A stretch of 64,000 bases of DNA from Aphelocoma coerulescens (GCF_041296385.1 NW_027184084.1:2108001-2172000); one strand, 5' to 3'; shown: positions 1 through 11,328, numbered from the stretch's first letter. The notes: generated by a model from the sequence alone, not told the origin. Made by a program: numbers and translations.

Positions 1-1290
1 AGGGATAGGGAGGGGTGGAGGCAAGTTACTGCATGGAGCTCTAAGAGGAACCCCTCCTTACCCTTTCAGCTACCTTTGCAAAACAAGTATGAGAACCTGG
101 GTATGGTAGACGAAGTGCATAATGAGACAGAAGAGGAGTAACCTATGCAAGCACTCTCACCAAGATCAGGTCAACCAACCCACAAGACCTGCATTAAGAG
201 CACTGCTGAGAAAAAACAATGGCAAGTTATGGTCATTGGTGACTCCTGAGTAGAACAGAAGCACTGATTTGCAGAATGAATGCTCTTTTCAGGGAAGTTT
301 GCTGCCTCCCTGGGGCCTGAATCAGGGATATCACCAGACAACTGAAGGACTTAGCATAGCTTTCAGCCTATTACTCAGTCTGGTTCTTTCGTGTTGCAAC
401 AAAAAGTCCAAGGTCAATCAAAAGAGATTTCAGGGCCCTGGAAAGAGTTCTAAAAGATTCAGGGGCACAGGTAGTGTTTTCCTCGATCCCTCCAGTAATG
501 GGGAGAGACTTTGGAAAAAATAGACAAACCCAAAATACCAACACCTGTGACTTTGCATTTGTGGACACTGAAATTGTAAGGGAACAATTGTATCAGCTGA
601 ATGTTCATAAATTCACGGGCCCTGCTGGGATGGATCCTGGAGTACTGAAGGAGCTAGCAGAAGTTATGGCAGGATCCATCTTGATCATCTACCCAAGATC
701 TTGGGAGTCTGGGGAGGTCCCTGATGAATGGAAGCTAGCCAATGTTATTCTAATTTTCAAGAAGGGTGTGAGGGAAGACACTGGAAACTACAGACCTGTT
801 AGTCTACCCTCAGTACCTAGAAAAATTATGGAGAAGATCATACTGGGTACCATTGAAAGGCATTTAAAGGACAATGCAATCATCAGGCACAGTCAACATG
901 GGTTCACAAAGGGAAAGTCACGTTTAACTAGTGATAAGGTCATCCGCCTAGTGGATGAAGGGAAGGCAAGTGATGTAGTTTTTCTGGACTGTTTACTAGT
1001 GGTATTCCTCAGGGCTCAATTCTAGGGCCAGTTCTATCAATGATCTGAATGCAGGAGCTGAATGCACAATTAGCAACTTTGCTGATAATACTAAACTGGG
1101 AGGTGCTGTTGAATCTTTTGAGGGATGAGAGGCCTTGCAGATGGATCTAGATTGGAGGATTGGGCAGTCATCAATGGCATGACATTTAACAAGACCAAAT
1201 GCTGGATTCTGCACCTGGGATGGAGTAACACTGGGCACAATTATAAATTGGGACAGGAGTGTCTTGAGAGCAGCGCTGCAGAAAGGGATC
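1..1290 (+). mobile_element. CR1 LINE (copy a), ORF1 esterase and ORF2 RT remnant, first segment
   Basis: Positions 1-530 read, through stops and frameshifts, as the CR1 ORF1 SGNH-esterase region: a VIGDS motif near 231-248, then the GAQVVFSSIPPV block near 464-494. At about 530-550 the sequence jumps directly to ORF2, so the ORF1 end and the whole endonuclease are missing. An open stretch at about 540-1000 carries ORF2 reverse transcriptase motifs (GPAGMDPGVLKEL, then NYRPVSLPS, then HSQHGF). After more frame breaks the C-terminal part (FNKTKCWILHLG) runs to 1290. There an antisense CR1 cuts in. This copy resumes at 2572, 11543 and 12211. It starts before the window. It is a dead fossil with no intact ORF. 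Confidence 0.85.
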
Positions 1291-2571
1291 ATAGAATCAT
1301 AGAATCATAGAATCATAGAATCATAGAATCATAGAATCTGCTGATTTGGAAGGGACCCTCAAAGATCATTGAGTCCAACTCCTGGCCCTGCACAGCACCA
1401 TCCCCAAGAGTCACACCATGTGCCTGAGAGTATTGTCCAAACACTTCTTGAACTCTGTCAGGCTTGGTGCAGTAACCACTTCCCTGGGGAGCCTGTTCAA
1501 GTGCCCAACCACCCTCTGGGGGAAAAACCTTTTCCTGATATTGAAACTAAACCTCACCTGACTCAGCTTCTTGCCATTTCCTCGAGTCCTGTCACTGGCC
1601 ATGAGGGTGAAGAGATCCGTATCCCCCCCACCGCTTCCCCTCATGAGGAAGTTGTAGACAGGGATGAGGTCTCCCCTCAGTCTCTGCTTCTCCAGGCTGA
1701 ACAGGTCAAGTGCCCTCAGCTGTTCCTCATACAGTTTCCCCTCAAGGCCCTTCACCATCCTCGTTGCCCTCCTTTGGATACTCTCTAATAGCTTTGTATC
1801 TTTCTTATATTGTGGTGCCCAAAACTGCCTCCAGGACTCAAGGTGAGACTGCACCAGTGCAGAGCAGAGCGGGACAATCCCCTCCCTTGCCTGGCTGGCG
1901 ATGCTGTGCTTGATGCTCCCCAGGACACAGATGTCCCTCCTGGCTGATGCCTTGAGAGGCCTCCTAGAAACAGAGTAGACAGGAGTAAGGGAATAAATGT
2001 AGGTATTTATTTGAAAGGCCTTCAAAGGTACACCCTGGGGAGCCTGAAGCTATTCTCAAAATGGACCCCAAGATGGACCACAGGTCATGAGTTCTTCACT
2101 CTTTTATAGGTTTGGTTCATTTGCATATCAGGGTTAATTCTCCAATTAAAGCTTCAGTTTTCCCCTCAGCTTACCCCCCCCCCCCCCCCCTTAGTGGCTC
2201 TTTAGTTTATACTTTTGGCCTAGGACAGTCTTGGTGTCCTTGGAAAGCAGGCCCAGAGAGGCTTTGTTATATCTACCTAGCATGAGAGCAGAAATTAACA
2301 GGCTACAAGAAACTTTCAGAGTTACACACTAAGCAGTACAGAATCTGAAAAATATAAAAGTTAAAACCTAAGGCATCATGGCTGCCAGGGCACACTGCTG
2401 ACTCATATTCAACTTGCCATCGACCAGGACCCCCAGGTCCCTTTCCGCAGCACTGCTCTCCAGCCTCTCATTCCCTACTCTATACACACAACCAGGGTTG
2501 TCCTGTCCCAGATATAGAATCTGGCACTTGCCCTTGTTAAATTTCATAGAGTTCATAAACTTTATACCGTT
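1291..2571 (-). mobile_element. CR1 LINE (copy b) inserted antisense into copy a
   Basis: The left edge is the CR1 3' tail in reverse, (ATAGAATC)n at 1291-1340. It is followed by the typical antisense CR1 3' region (GAGTCCAACTCC...). The minus strand at 1411-1944 encodes the end of the RT ORF ([40 protein letters not shown]). The 5' side continues at 2379-2571 ([12 protein letters not shown]) after an LTR insertion. The copy is 5'-truncated. The host CR1 reads ggatc just before 1291 and again at 2572-2576, possibly a short target duplication. Confidence 0.85.
1945..2378 (-). mobile_element. Solo LTR (434 bp) in CR1 copy b
   Basis: The element has inverted terminal repeats TGATGCCTT...AAGGCATCA and is flanked by a perfect 4-bp duplication tggc (1941-1944 and 2379-2382). 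The CR1 sequence is continuous across it. On the minus strand there is a TATAAAAG box near 2108-2101 and an AATAAA signal at 2011-2006, which set the orientation. A run of about 20 C lies near 2167-2190. A truncated relative of the same LTR occurs at 19955-20029. Confidence 0.85.
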
Positions 2572-2790
2572 GGATCTGGGGGTGCTGGTTGACAGCAGGC
2601 TCAGTATGAGTCAGCAGTGAGCCCTGGCAGCCAAGAGGGCAAACTGCATCCTGGGGTGCATTAAACACAGCATAACCAGCCAGTCAAAAGAGGTGATTAT
2701 CCCACTGTATTCAGCGTTGGTGTAGCCTCACCTTGAGAACTGTGTGCAGTTCTGAGCCCCACAATTTAAGAAGGATATGAAGTTACTTGG
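2572..2790 (+). mobile_element. CR1 copy a, second segment
   Basis: This segment continues the RT ORF of the first CR1 immediately downstream of the point lost at 1290 (GATCTGGGGGTGCTGGTTGACAGCAGG...). It includes the block ending ...AAGAAGGATATGAAGTTACTTGG. It stops at 2790, where the composite retroviral block begins. The last five bases, cttgg, recur at 11543-11547 where the same CR1 resumes. Confidence 0.85.
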
Positions 2791-3329
2791 TGTTGGAGAC
2801 TGAAATGTTATAATTTATGGCTTAAACATCTTCATGAAGGACTTTTGCCTATTATAGCAAAACTGTACAAAAGCTGCAGAGAAAACCACCACACCCTGAC
2901 TAAGGCCCTGGATCAAGCTTATCCCCTTCGGGCTGGAAACCACAGTCCCAGGGCTATCAGCTGCTAGGCTCAAACAGACCCTCACATCAAAGGGTGGGGG
3001 GGAGGAGAGGTTTTGGGTGTGTAGTAAAAAGCCTCTGGTCAGAGGCAGTGAACGCCCATCCTCTGCTGTGCAAAGGAGCCCAGCTGCAGGGGCCCCTTCA
3101 CCCCAGGAAAAGCCGCATCCACGTGAAGGACAGCAGAGGGGCTGTCATGGCCTATCAAAGGTCCCCCCCAAAGGGGTCCCGAGACCCTGCACCAGAGCAC
3201 TGCAACATGATGCAACAGATCCACAATGTTGCAAGGGACAGTGTCAAACTTGCCCTCCCCGTGGGAGGCATGTGGGCGTTTCCACCTGGCCCAAACATAT
3301 ATTAATCCATGAGATTCTAAACTTTTCGG

Positions 3330-3928
3330 CAGTGGGTGGTGGGGGACCCTCACTGCAGTGGTACCGTCCCGTGGCTAGCGATTGTCCTGGTACCATGCAA
3401 GCTGCTTCTTGCTCTGAGTGGGACAGATGGAGTCCGATCGCAGCGCACGGGGGAATGGGCAAATCCCCAGTTCAGGTTCGCCTCGCACCCCGATGGCTGA
3501 TGCGCGCCGAGGAGGTAGGGAAAAGCGGACGGCCTCTTGTGGGAAAAGAGTTTATTCCAGGGCAAGATCCTGCAAGGACAGAAAGAGCAAGAGCAAGAAC
3601 GCAGCCAGGCAAGGCAGTTTATACCCTGACAAGCAGGCATGGAAAACACACAGTAACCAATGAAACATCAGCTAGGGGGTGTTACCGGGGCAGGGAGAAG
3701 AGATTACAGACAATGGAGGAAGGGGTAGGCGGGGAGGAGTAACATGGACTAATCAGATGCTCAATAACTTAGAGCTTGCCCTGGGTCACTCTGGGAAAGC
3801 AGCTGGATATGGGGGAAGGGAGATATGCAGCTGAAAGGTAAGGCATGGATTTATGTATTTTTCCCAGCCTTATGAATGCTCAGGGCTTTTGGGGCTGGCC
3901 CTGGGGATGGTCATGGTTCACTGCAACA
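3330..3928 (-). mobile_element. ERV-A 3' LTR (approximate)
   Basis: A purine-rich tract (minus strand AAAAAAGGGGGAGA, 3942-3929) lies directly before TGTTGCAGTGAACC, giving the start of the minus-strand LTR at 3928. A TATA-like GGGTATAAACTGCC (near 3635-3620) and GAATAAAC poly-A signal (near 3557-3548) follow in order. The far end is not fixed; it lies between about 3330 and 3390. No matching 5' LTR remains at the other end of ERV-A. Confidence 0.6.
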
Positions 3929-3984
3929 TCTCCCCCTTTTTTATTATTTTGAAACAGATGGTGGTAGGTGTGGGAAGTTAGGGA

Positions 3985-5197
3985 GTAGGGTAAAAGGGAA
4001 AACATTCAGGGAAAGGGAACAGCAGGAAGAGGGTGGCAAGTTCTTCAGATGGCATCCGGTGTCGGTGCCTCTTCCAGGCGGTGGCTTTGGGGTCATCACT
4101 GTTCAGTGAGGTCGGGTGCTGCTTGATGAACTTTGCTGGCACCCACTTTGGTCCAGCTGGGGTTGACATGGCAGCATACCCCCTCCCCCAAGCTAGTAAC
4201 TTGAACGGGCCCTCGATTTTATGTGTTTCAGGGTCTTTGACCAGCACCAGCGGATTTTTTTACAATTTAGCTCTGGTTGAATTTTTAAAGTGCCGGTATA
4301 CGGGGGGGGGGGGGGGGGGGAGGTGGGCTCTTTGAAGGAACAATTTAAAAAGTTAATGGTGAAGAGAGCCCTGCAGAGTCACTCAATGGGCGAATTAGTC
4401 TCTGCTCCGCCTCGCTGCTGGGCAAGGACTCTTTTGAGCGTCTGATGGATATGCTTGACTATAGACTGGCCCGTGGGAGAAGAAGGGATACCCGTAGTGT
4501 GGCGAATTCCCCACGTGTCAAAGAACTGGTGGAGGTTCTTCGAGACGTATGCTGGACCATTATCTGTCTTGATTTCTGCTGGCACTCCCAGAGTGGCGAA
4601 TGCCAGCAGAAAGTGTTTGATGACATCTTTTGCTTTCTCCCCACAATGGGAAGAGGCAAAAACTGCTCCTGAGAAGGTGTCTATGGAGACGTGGACATAC
4701 TTAGACCTCCCAAACTTGGGGACATGAGTCATGTCAGTCTGTCACATCTGGCAGCTATTGAGACCGTGTGGACACACACTGGACCCTAGGGATGGGATCT
4801 GATGCTTTTGACAGTCAGGGCAAGTCGCCACAATGGCCTTAGCTTGGCTGCGCGAAAGACGGAACATGCGAACCAAAGCGGGGACATTTTGATGGTATAA
4901 TCAATGGCTCAACTTTGCTTGTTGGAACGTTCCCGGTAGCAATGCAAATTGTACCAGGGCGGCCAAGGCGTCGGCATTCTGGTTCCCCTCCACAATAGGA
5001 CCTGGGAGATCGGTGTGTGACCTCACGTGCATTACATAATAGGGCTGCTCCCAGTGGGACAGCAGAAAGACAAGCTGTGAGAGCAAGTCATATAATTTAG
5101 GATTTGAGACCTCTTTGAGCATTGAGTGCTCTGCTCTCTCCACCACTCCAGCCACATAAGCCAAATCAGTGACAATGTTTATTGGTTCTTTTTGGAA
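3985..5197 (-). pseudogene. ERV-A integrase (pol 3' part), broken
   Basis: Read on the minus strand, this gives the RNase H tail and the HHCC zinc domain (about 5165-4760; CPDCQ near 4825). The catalytic core follows at 4760-4379 (QTDMTHVPKFG, then KTDNGPAY), then the C-terminal DNA-binding part at 4247-3985 (GPFKLLAWGRGYAAMSTPAG). Several stops and a G-run of about 18 at 4303-4320 break the frame. In the third catalytic block the usual Glu after TGQxIV is Lys (SPTGQSIVKH), so the DDE triad is incomplete. No env follows; the frame runs into the purine tract and LTR. Confidence 0.85.
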
Positions 5198-6003
5198 TCA
5201 CTCAAAGGTCCTGACTAGTGCAGCTAACTCTGCAATTCGAGAAGATCCCTCAACTACTTCAACAGCTTTTTCCCACTTAGATGTTTGGGGGTTCTTCCAA
5301 GTCAGAACAGATCTACGAGAAGCCCCTGACCCATCTGTGAAAACTGTCAGGGCTCGAAGTGGTTTGTTGCTTTGAAACAATTTAGGAACTAATTTGAAAT
5401 TAATATTAAACAATTTATGTAGCGGGTGGTGGCTAGAGAGTTGCCCCAAGTAGCTATCCAGGGCAAACTGGAGGCACTCGCTGCTCTGCAGAGCAAAATC
5501 AACATCATCTAATTTGAATGGCATGTAAATGCACACGAAATCACACCCTGCAAGAACACGGAGATGAGACCTGGCCTTTCTTATCAATTGCGCCATCAAT
5601 TCTTGTGGCATGGTAATGCTTTTGGATGGCTTATGAGGCAAGAACACCTTCTCTATGATTAGGAGGGGGTCCTTGATCCTCTCATCCCACTGAAAAATAA
5701 GGCCTTGCAGGTGTGGTAGCTGGCCCATAATTATGAATTTGAACTGCAGGTCTGGTACCATCTGGTGTGCCTGCTTGGTGGAAAGAGCTTTTTGGACCTT
5801 ACCAATGGCCTCTCACACCTCTGAGGTTAGGGATCAGGGAGAGTCCAACCCAGCATCACCTTGCAGCCGGTTAAAGAAGGGGGCGAGGCTTTCTGTGGAG
5901 ATCCCTAACAGGGGCCGGACCCAGTTCTCTGTACCACACAGTTGCTGAAGGTCGCAGAGGGTCCGGGGCTCGTCAGCTATGACAAGCTGTTGGGGAGCGA
6001 TGG
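5198..6003 (-). pseudogene. ERV-A RT connection and RNase H
   Basis: Minus-strand frames at 6003-5834 and 5761-5198 encode the RT thumb/connection (LCGTENWVRPLLG, PSKSITMPQELMAQL) and the RNase H start (VFTDGSGASRR, then AELAALVRTFE). The second catalytic Asp (TDSAYVAGV) lies across a frame break near 5165. The order and motifs match the pol of ERV-B and ERV-D in this window. Confidence 0.85.
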
Positions 6004-6663
6004 TCATCTCATGGATCCGGAGGCCAAGGTAGGTCGGGGGCACAGGCGCTGGACCTTGTCGGGATGGACTACAAAACCTGCGGCTTCAATTGCTCGAATT
6101 GTCAGATCTAGGGTTAGGTCTAAGCACGTCTCATCTGGGGCACACACAAGGATGTCATCCATGTAATGAAGGATGATTGCCTTTGGAGCCTGATTCCAGA
6201 CAGGGGACAGGACCCGCGCAACATACCATTGACAAATGCTGGGGCTGTTTTTCATGCCATGGGGCAGCACTGTCCAATGATATCTGCACATGGGGGCTTG
6301 CCGATTAACAGACGGCACTGAGAAGGCAAATCTAGGAGCATTGTTGGGGTGTAGAGGTATGTGGAAAAAGCAGTCTTTGATGTCTATGACAGCTAGCTTC
6401 CACATACTTGGGAGCATTGACAGCGAGGGCATTCCTGGTTGCAGGGACCCCACGTCTTCCATGAATGAGTTCATTTTTCTCAGATCGTGTAAGAGTCTCC
6501 ACCCGTTTCTTTTCGATTTTGGGAGAACGAACACGGGAGAATTCCAAGGGCTATTAGTTGGAACTATGTGGCCCTTGGAAAGTTGCTCCTCCACGAGGGA
6601 CTCGAGGGCGTGAAGTTTCTCGATGGATAACAGCCACTGTTCCACCCATATGGCTGTTTCCAT
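6004..6663 (-). pseudogene. ERV-A reverse transcriptase, palm and fingers
   Basis: A 219-codon open minus-strand frame starts in the RT N-terminus (LSKGHIVPTNSPWNSPVFVL). It continues through IDIKDCFFHIPL (first catalytic Asp), then LPHGMKNSPSICQWYVA and the YMDD active site (6165-6154; HYMDDILVCAP). The motif set is typical of class II, beta/alpha-like retroviral RT. The open frame is only part of a once gag-pro-pol element and has no intact upstream fusion. Confidence 0.92.
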
Positions 6664-6666
6664 TAG

Positions 6667-7558
6667 AGAATTAATGCGTGGGTGGTCGCGCTCAACAGTG
6701 GCCCACCCTAAAAACCCTGGGCTGCTGGAACACTAACTCGAGTTCCCCACTGGGACAAGGTATCCCTACCCCACAGGGTAAACCCTGTGTCAATAACAAA
6801 AGACCGGATGGTAACCAAATTGCGTTCCGGGCCCTGGATGGTCACATTTTGTGTGCTCCTTAAAGCTGTAGCTTTACCCCCAATCCCAGCAATGTTCCCG
6901 GCCACTGACTCAAGTTCCCATGTCTGGGACCACTCTCTGCGAGAAATTACAGTGACGTCTGCCCCGGTATCCACCATACCTGGCATGCGAACTTGCTCAC
7001 TCCCTTGGCTCAACTCACACTTGAGAATTGGCCTATTGGGTCCCATCACTTCTGCCCAGAACACTTGTGGCTCTTGCTGGGTTGTTAGGCAACCTTTTGG
7101 GATGACTCATCCTTGTGCGATTGTAGAAACTTCTGGAATAAAAAGAGGAGCATGATGACATTCAACCAGGGACACAAGCCCCCCCCCCCCCCCCCCCCCC
7201 ATCGGTGGTAAGGATGGACGGGAAGACTTGAACTCCCGGGTAGTCCGATGCTGCAAGTTCAGTAATAAACATCTGACTCCGGCGGGATGGGTATCGCCAC
7301 TCGGGCCGGAACAAGTCTATCACCAGTCTGTTTAACAAGGAGGCGGGAGGTTAGGGTGATTAGCACCATCTTCCCCATCTTCCAGGTGTAAAACTGAACT
7401 ACTGCATCAACCAGCTCAGCTTCAGTCCAGTCCTGTAAATTGTCCTTTTTTGATGTTACAGCAGCTCCATTTATGTCCTCATGCAGAGCTGCATCGCGCT
7501 GTTTGCTCAGTTTCCCAAGGGTGGTGCTTGGGCGTTCTGTTGGTGGCTGCAGCAGCAT
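6667..7558 (-). pseudogene. ERV-A protease with preceding linker domain
   Basis: The minus strand at 7064-6708 encodes an aspartic protease with an intact active-site motif MVDTGADVTVIS and the flap and C-terminal block TLWGRDTLSQWGTRV. Upstream, 7558-7259 encodes a linker that in betaretroviruses would hold the dUTPase-like part of pro; the match is weak here. A C-run at about 7179-7200 and flanking stops break the frame. Two homologous segments are in ERV-B (32096-32881) and ERV-D (59446-60240). Confidence 0.8.
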
Positions 7559-9125
7559 CCCTGCCCTGGGTGGCCCGAACCTGGAATAAAAGGCTCAGGC
7601 ACAGGTGTTACTGCCTGGGGTTCTTTGCATCCCTTCGCCCAATGCCCCAGCCTCCCACAGCGGTGACACCTGCTCTGGGATGGAGGCTTCCCTCCTTGAC
7701 TCACCACCCCCACTACTTCCCCCTTTTATTATTTTGAATTTCGGGGGTGATTGACACCAGCTTTACACAGGTTTCTACCATTAGATCTAAGGTGGGAGGA
7801 GGATCTAAAGGTAGGGCTCTCAGAACTGCCTTGCAGGCTTCATTTGCATTAGAGAAGGCCAATTCAGTCAGCAGCTGCTGTTGGAATTCATGCCCCTCTG
7901 TCTGGGAACGAACAGCCTGTGTGAGGCGCTCTACAAACTCTACAAAGGGTTTTGATCACCCTTGCAAGACCTGTGTGAAGTGGGTCTTAGGGGCAGCAGT
8001 GGTGGGAGTAAGGAACAGAGCTCTCTGTGCAGCCTGCTTGATGTCCTGCAGGGCTGCTTCAGGGATATTAGCAGCTTGATCTTGGGGCTTACTCCAATCC
8101 TTTTCCCCACAAAGGTGGTCTAAAGAGAGCACTGCAAGTTGGAGATTGCTTTGGTAGGAAGCAAGAAGATCTCTCAATGCCCTTTTCCATGTCCTCTCCC
8201 AGAGAAGATATTCAGTTTGGGAAAGGAGGAAAGCCATTGCATTCTTAATGTCATGGGGAACCAAAACTCTAGGGGAGAAAGAGGCAAGAAGCAAGCTCCG
8301 AAAGTACTGGGACTCTCGACCAAACTCCTTCCTTGCTTTGCACAGCGCCTTTAAATTGGCATGAGGGAAGGGCTCCTGTCGGAGGTACGCTCCGGCTCGG
8401 TTGTACGCAACTGGTGCAGCCTGAACCTGAATTGCATCCCCACTTCTGGGTCCCAGACCGTGGGAACCGGAAGGGGAGGCGTGGGAACGAGACACTGGGA
8501 GGCAGGGGGTGGAGCTTTTGGGGCGGGGAGGAGCTGGCAGGGCAGAGCCAGGGAGGAGGAGGGGCCCAATGAGGTGGGAGGGGCCCGATGCAGGAATGCC
8601 CATCGACGCAGGAGGGGGAGGGACGGGGTGGAGAGAAGGGGGAGGAGCAGGAGAGGGGCCGAGGGCGGACCTGTGTGAAGCGGCGGGAAACTGGGGGGTC
8701 AGGGGACACAAAGTGGAGGGTCCTTTGTCCTCTCCCAAGATGGCAGGTACAGCCACGAGGTTACCGGCGCCATCTTGAGCAGACAAGAAGGGGTTGAGGG
8801 GACTCAAATAGGATGGGGGGGAAAACTGGGGCGAGAAGGGATTGGGGTCTGTGAAAGGCACAGCAGTTTGTTTCTCGGGAAAAACAGCGAATGAGGGAGA
8901 GGAGAAGGGGTTTAGGAAAGAGCCCATGCTGGGGTGCTCAAACCCAGCCTGGGGGGGGGGGGGGGGGAAGCGAGAAGCCTCCGGAGTGCCGGGAAGATGA
9001 GAGCATCCCTGCGCCTCTAGGCAGGTGGCCTCTCCGAGGCTAGTCCCGGCAGGGACAAGGGAGGAAGGAGGAGAGGTAGGGGGGCCGCAGCGGGGCCACT
9101 CCAAGCCCGGCGAGCCGCACTGGGC
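7507..9125 (-). pseudogene. ERV-A gag: proline-rich region, capsid and nucleocapsid
   Basis: A long minus-strand frame (about 9125-7956) encodes a Pro-rich segment, then capsid (AYLRQEPFPHANLKALCKAR, KEFGRESQYFRSLLLASF). The same frame pattern is seen in ERV-B gag. After frame breaks between 7956 and 7713, one CCHC zinc knuckle (CHRCGRLGHWAKGC, near 7672-7631) remains. The matrix, leader and 5' LTR are absent: at about 9125 the sequence switches to ERVL integrase, so the 5' end was lost by deletion or recombination. Confidence 0.85.
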
Positions 9126-10236
9126 TCTCCATACCTGTATTTGGACCACCGCCCACCATACCACAGGGGTTTCACTCGCTTAGCTTGTTTGATTGCAGCG
9201 CATGTCTCACAGTCATGGATCACCTGGGAGATACTGTCCATGGTTAGATCCCCCCCTTGATCTCGTGCCCACTTATAGGTGGCATCTCTGCCCTGATGTC
9301 CTGAGGCATCATGGGCCCATCAAGCTAGGAACAACTCTCCTTTATGTTTCCAATCTAAGTCTTTCTGGGACACCTCTATCTGAGACACCTCTATCTTTGC
9401 AGTCTGATCTACCTGCTTGTTGTTTTGGTGTTCTTCATTAGCCCTACTCTTGGGGACATGAGCATCTACATGGCGGACTTTCACAACCAGCTTTCTTACT
9501 TGAGCAGCAATGTCTTTCCACTCTTCAGCAGCCCACATTATTTTTCCCCTATGCTGCCAATTAGCTTTTGCCCACTTTTCCGGCCATCCCCATAGAGCAT
9601 TGGCTACCATCCATGAATCAGTGTAGAGGGATAGCTTTGGCCACTTCTCTCTTTCAGCAATGTCCAGGGCTAGTTGAAAAGCTTTGAGTTCAGCGAGTTG
9701 GCTCAATCCGCCTTCTCCTTCAGTAGCCTCTGCAGCCCGTCGTGTGGGACTCCATACAGCTGCTTTCCACTTTCCTTTCATCCCTACGATTCGACAAGAA
9801 CCGTCGGTGAAAAGAGCGCAGCGTGTGTCTTCTGATGGCAGTTGGTTGTACGGTGGAGCTTCTTCAGCACGTATCACTTGTTCTTGTTCTTCTTCATCAG
9901 CAAGACCAAAGTTTTCACCTTCAGGCCAATTTGTGATTATTTCCAAAATCCCAGGGCGATTCAGTTTTCCGATACAAGCGTGCTGTGTGATGAGAGCAAT
10001 CCATTTGCTCCATGTGGCATTGGTGGCGTGGTGGGTAGAGGGAACCTCTGCTTTGAACATCCACCCTAGCACCGAGAGTCAGGGTGCCAGGAGGAGTTGT
10101 GCTTCAGTGCTAATTACCTCTGAGGCAGCTTGGATTCCTTCATAGGCTGCCAAGATTTCCTTCTCTGTGGGAGTGTAGTTGGCTTCAGACCCTCTGTAGC
10201 TTCAACTCCAAAATCCTAGTGGTCGACCTCGAGTCT
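9126..10236 (-). pseudogene. ERVL-1 RNase H and integrase zinc domain
   Basis: The minus strand reads RT thumb (NYTPTEKEILAAYEGIQAAS near 10190-10130, across a stop), then RNase H in a 250-codon frame at 10072-9320. The RNase H residues are LFTDGSCRIVG (Asp), LAELKAF (Glu), YTDSWMV (Asp) and HVDAHVPKS. The integrase zinc region follows (GRDATYKWARDQG, IHDCETCAAIKQ) to 9126. These motifs are those of avian ERVL-type pol and differ clearly from ERV-A. The continuation of the thumb lies at 10721-10810 beyond a solo LTR. Integrase is cut where ERV-A gag begins. Confidence 0.85.
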
Positions 10237-10720
10237 TGTGGAGGGTATCTTTTCAGCTTTATACCGGCTAGCGCTTGTATTTCAATGCCTTAGAAAGCCT
10301 CAAGCAGCCTAGAGAGGTAGTACAGGCAATCTAGCACTTTAGTAGCTCTAAAATCGGTACCTGTATCAGCTGCAAAGCAAATACCAGCAGTAGAAGCAAA
10401 GAGGGAGAAATATAGCTCCCTGCCTGCTCAATTTCCTGCAGTTAGAAGCTTTAAAATGAGACAGACAACCAGTGATGTTCACAGGAAAAGCTGAGCTGAG
10501 AGAGAGGGTGGAGCCTCCCCTCGACTATCTTTTATTCGGAGAAGAGGAAAGGGGAGGACTGGGGCGGACGCGGGGTGAGCGGCCAATCAGACACTGCTAA
10601 AGAGTTTGAGTTACATTTGGTTTTGCCCGCGCTTAGAACAAAGGAGCTCGGAGCACATGGGCAGGAGCAAGTGTCTTTGGGAGGGGGAGGGGGAGGGGAA
10701 GCTCAGAACAGGCAGCAACA
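10237..10720 (-). mobile_element. Solo LTR (484 bp), same family as the ERV-D LTR
   Basis: Minus-strand TGTTGCTGCC...CTCCACA, flanked by a perfect 6-bp duplication gagtct (10231-10236 and 10721-10726). It aligns along its whole length with the ERV-D LTRs at 56308-56787 and 63223-63701. It interrupts the ERVL-1 pol reading, which continues on both sides. Confidence 0.92.
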
Positions 10721-10810
10721 GAGTCTCACCAGGCACTTTCTGCCAAAGGCTCCAGGACAGACCATGGCTCGCGGCTGCAGAGTAGAGCACATTCTTTACT
10801 TCTCGTCCTG
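10721..10810 (-). pseudogene. ERVL-1 RT thumb fragment (minus)
   Basis: On the minus strand this reads VLYSAAASHGLSWSLWQ and flows across the solo LTR into the thumb region at 10230-10130. It ends about 10810, where the strand of the ERVL sequence flips. Confidence 0.65.
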
Positions 10811-11328
10811 TCCTGACTGAGCCAAGGGGTGGTCAGCAAGACCCACTCACCGTTCAACAGCCCCATCTGGCCTGTGCACAAATCGGAAGGAGAATGGAGA
10901 TTGTCAGTGGACTATCGTGCCTTGAATGAAGTGACTCCACCATTGAGCGCTGCAGTGCCGGACATGTTGGAGCTCCAGTACGAGCTGGAGTCGAAAGCAG
11001 CACAGTGGTATGCCACCACTGACATTGCTAATGCATTTTTCTCCATTCCTTTGGCACCCGAGTGTAGGCCTCAGTTTGCCTTCACCTGGAGGGGTGTGCA
11101 GTACACCTGGAATCGATTGCCCCAGGGGTGGAAGCACAGTCCTATGATCTGCCATGGACTGATCCAGATGGCACTAGGAAAGGGTGAGGCTCCAGAACAT
11201 CTGCAGTACATTGATGACATCATTGTGATGGGGAACACCGCAACAGAAGTGTTTGAGAAAGGAGAGAGAATAATCCAAATTCTCCTGGAAGCTGGTTTCG
11301 CCATCAAGAAGAGCAAAGTCAAGGGACC
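10811..11328 (+). pseudogene. ERVL-1 reverse transcriptase fragment, inverted (plus strand)
   Basis: A plus-strand frame from about 10811 to 11328 encodes ERVL-type RT: VSKTHSPFNSPIWPV, RLSVDYRALNEV, then TTDIANAFFSIPL (first Asp), RLPQGWKHSPMICH, and the active site YIDDIIVMG (YIDD instead of YMDD). It ends KKSKVKG at a CT-rich microsatellite. The next part of the same pol lies on the opposite strand at 10810-9126, so a pol gene has been inverted at about 10811. There is no start codon context or promoter. Confidence 0.85.

Noticed and set aside
1291..1340. Tandem ATAGAATC units that might suggest a satellite or spaced-repeat array
   Set aside because: This is the ordinary CR1 3' tail in reverse; no unique spacers are present.
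3017..3742. A 241-codon plus-strand frame
   Set aside because: It spans unassigned LTR-like DNA and the antisense of the ERV-A LTR; no domain or homologue was recognised.
8269..8797. Plus-strand frames rich in Gly, Arg and Glu
   Set aside because: Antisense shadows of the ERV-A gag proline-rich region on the minus strand.
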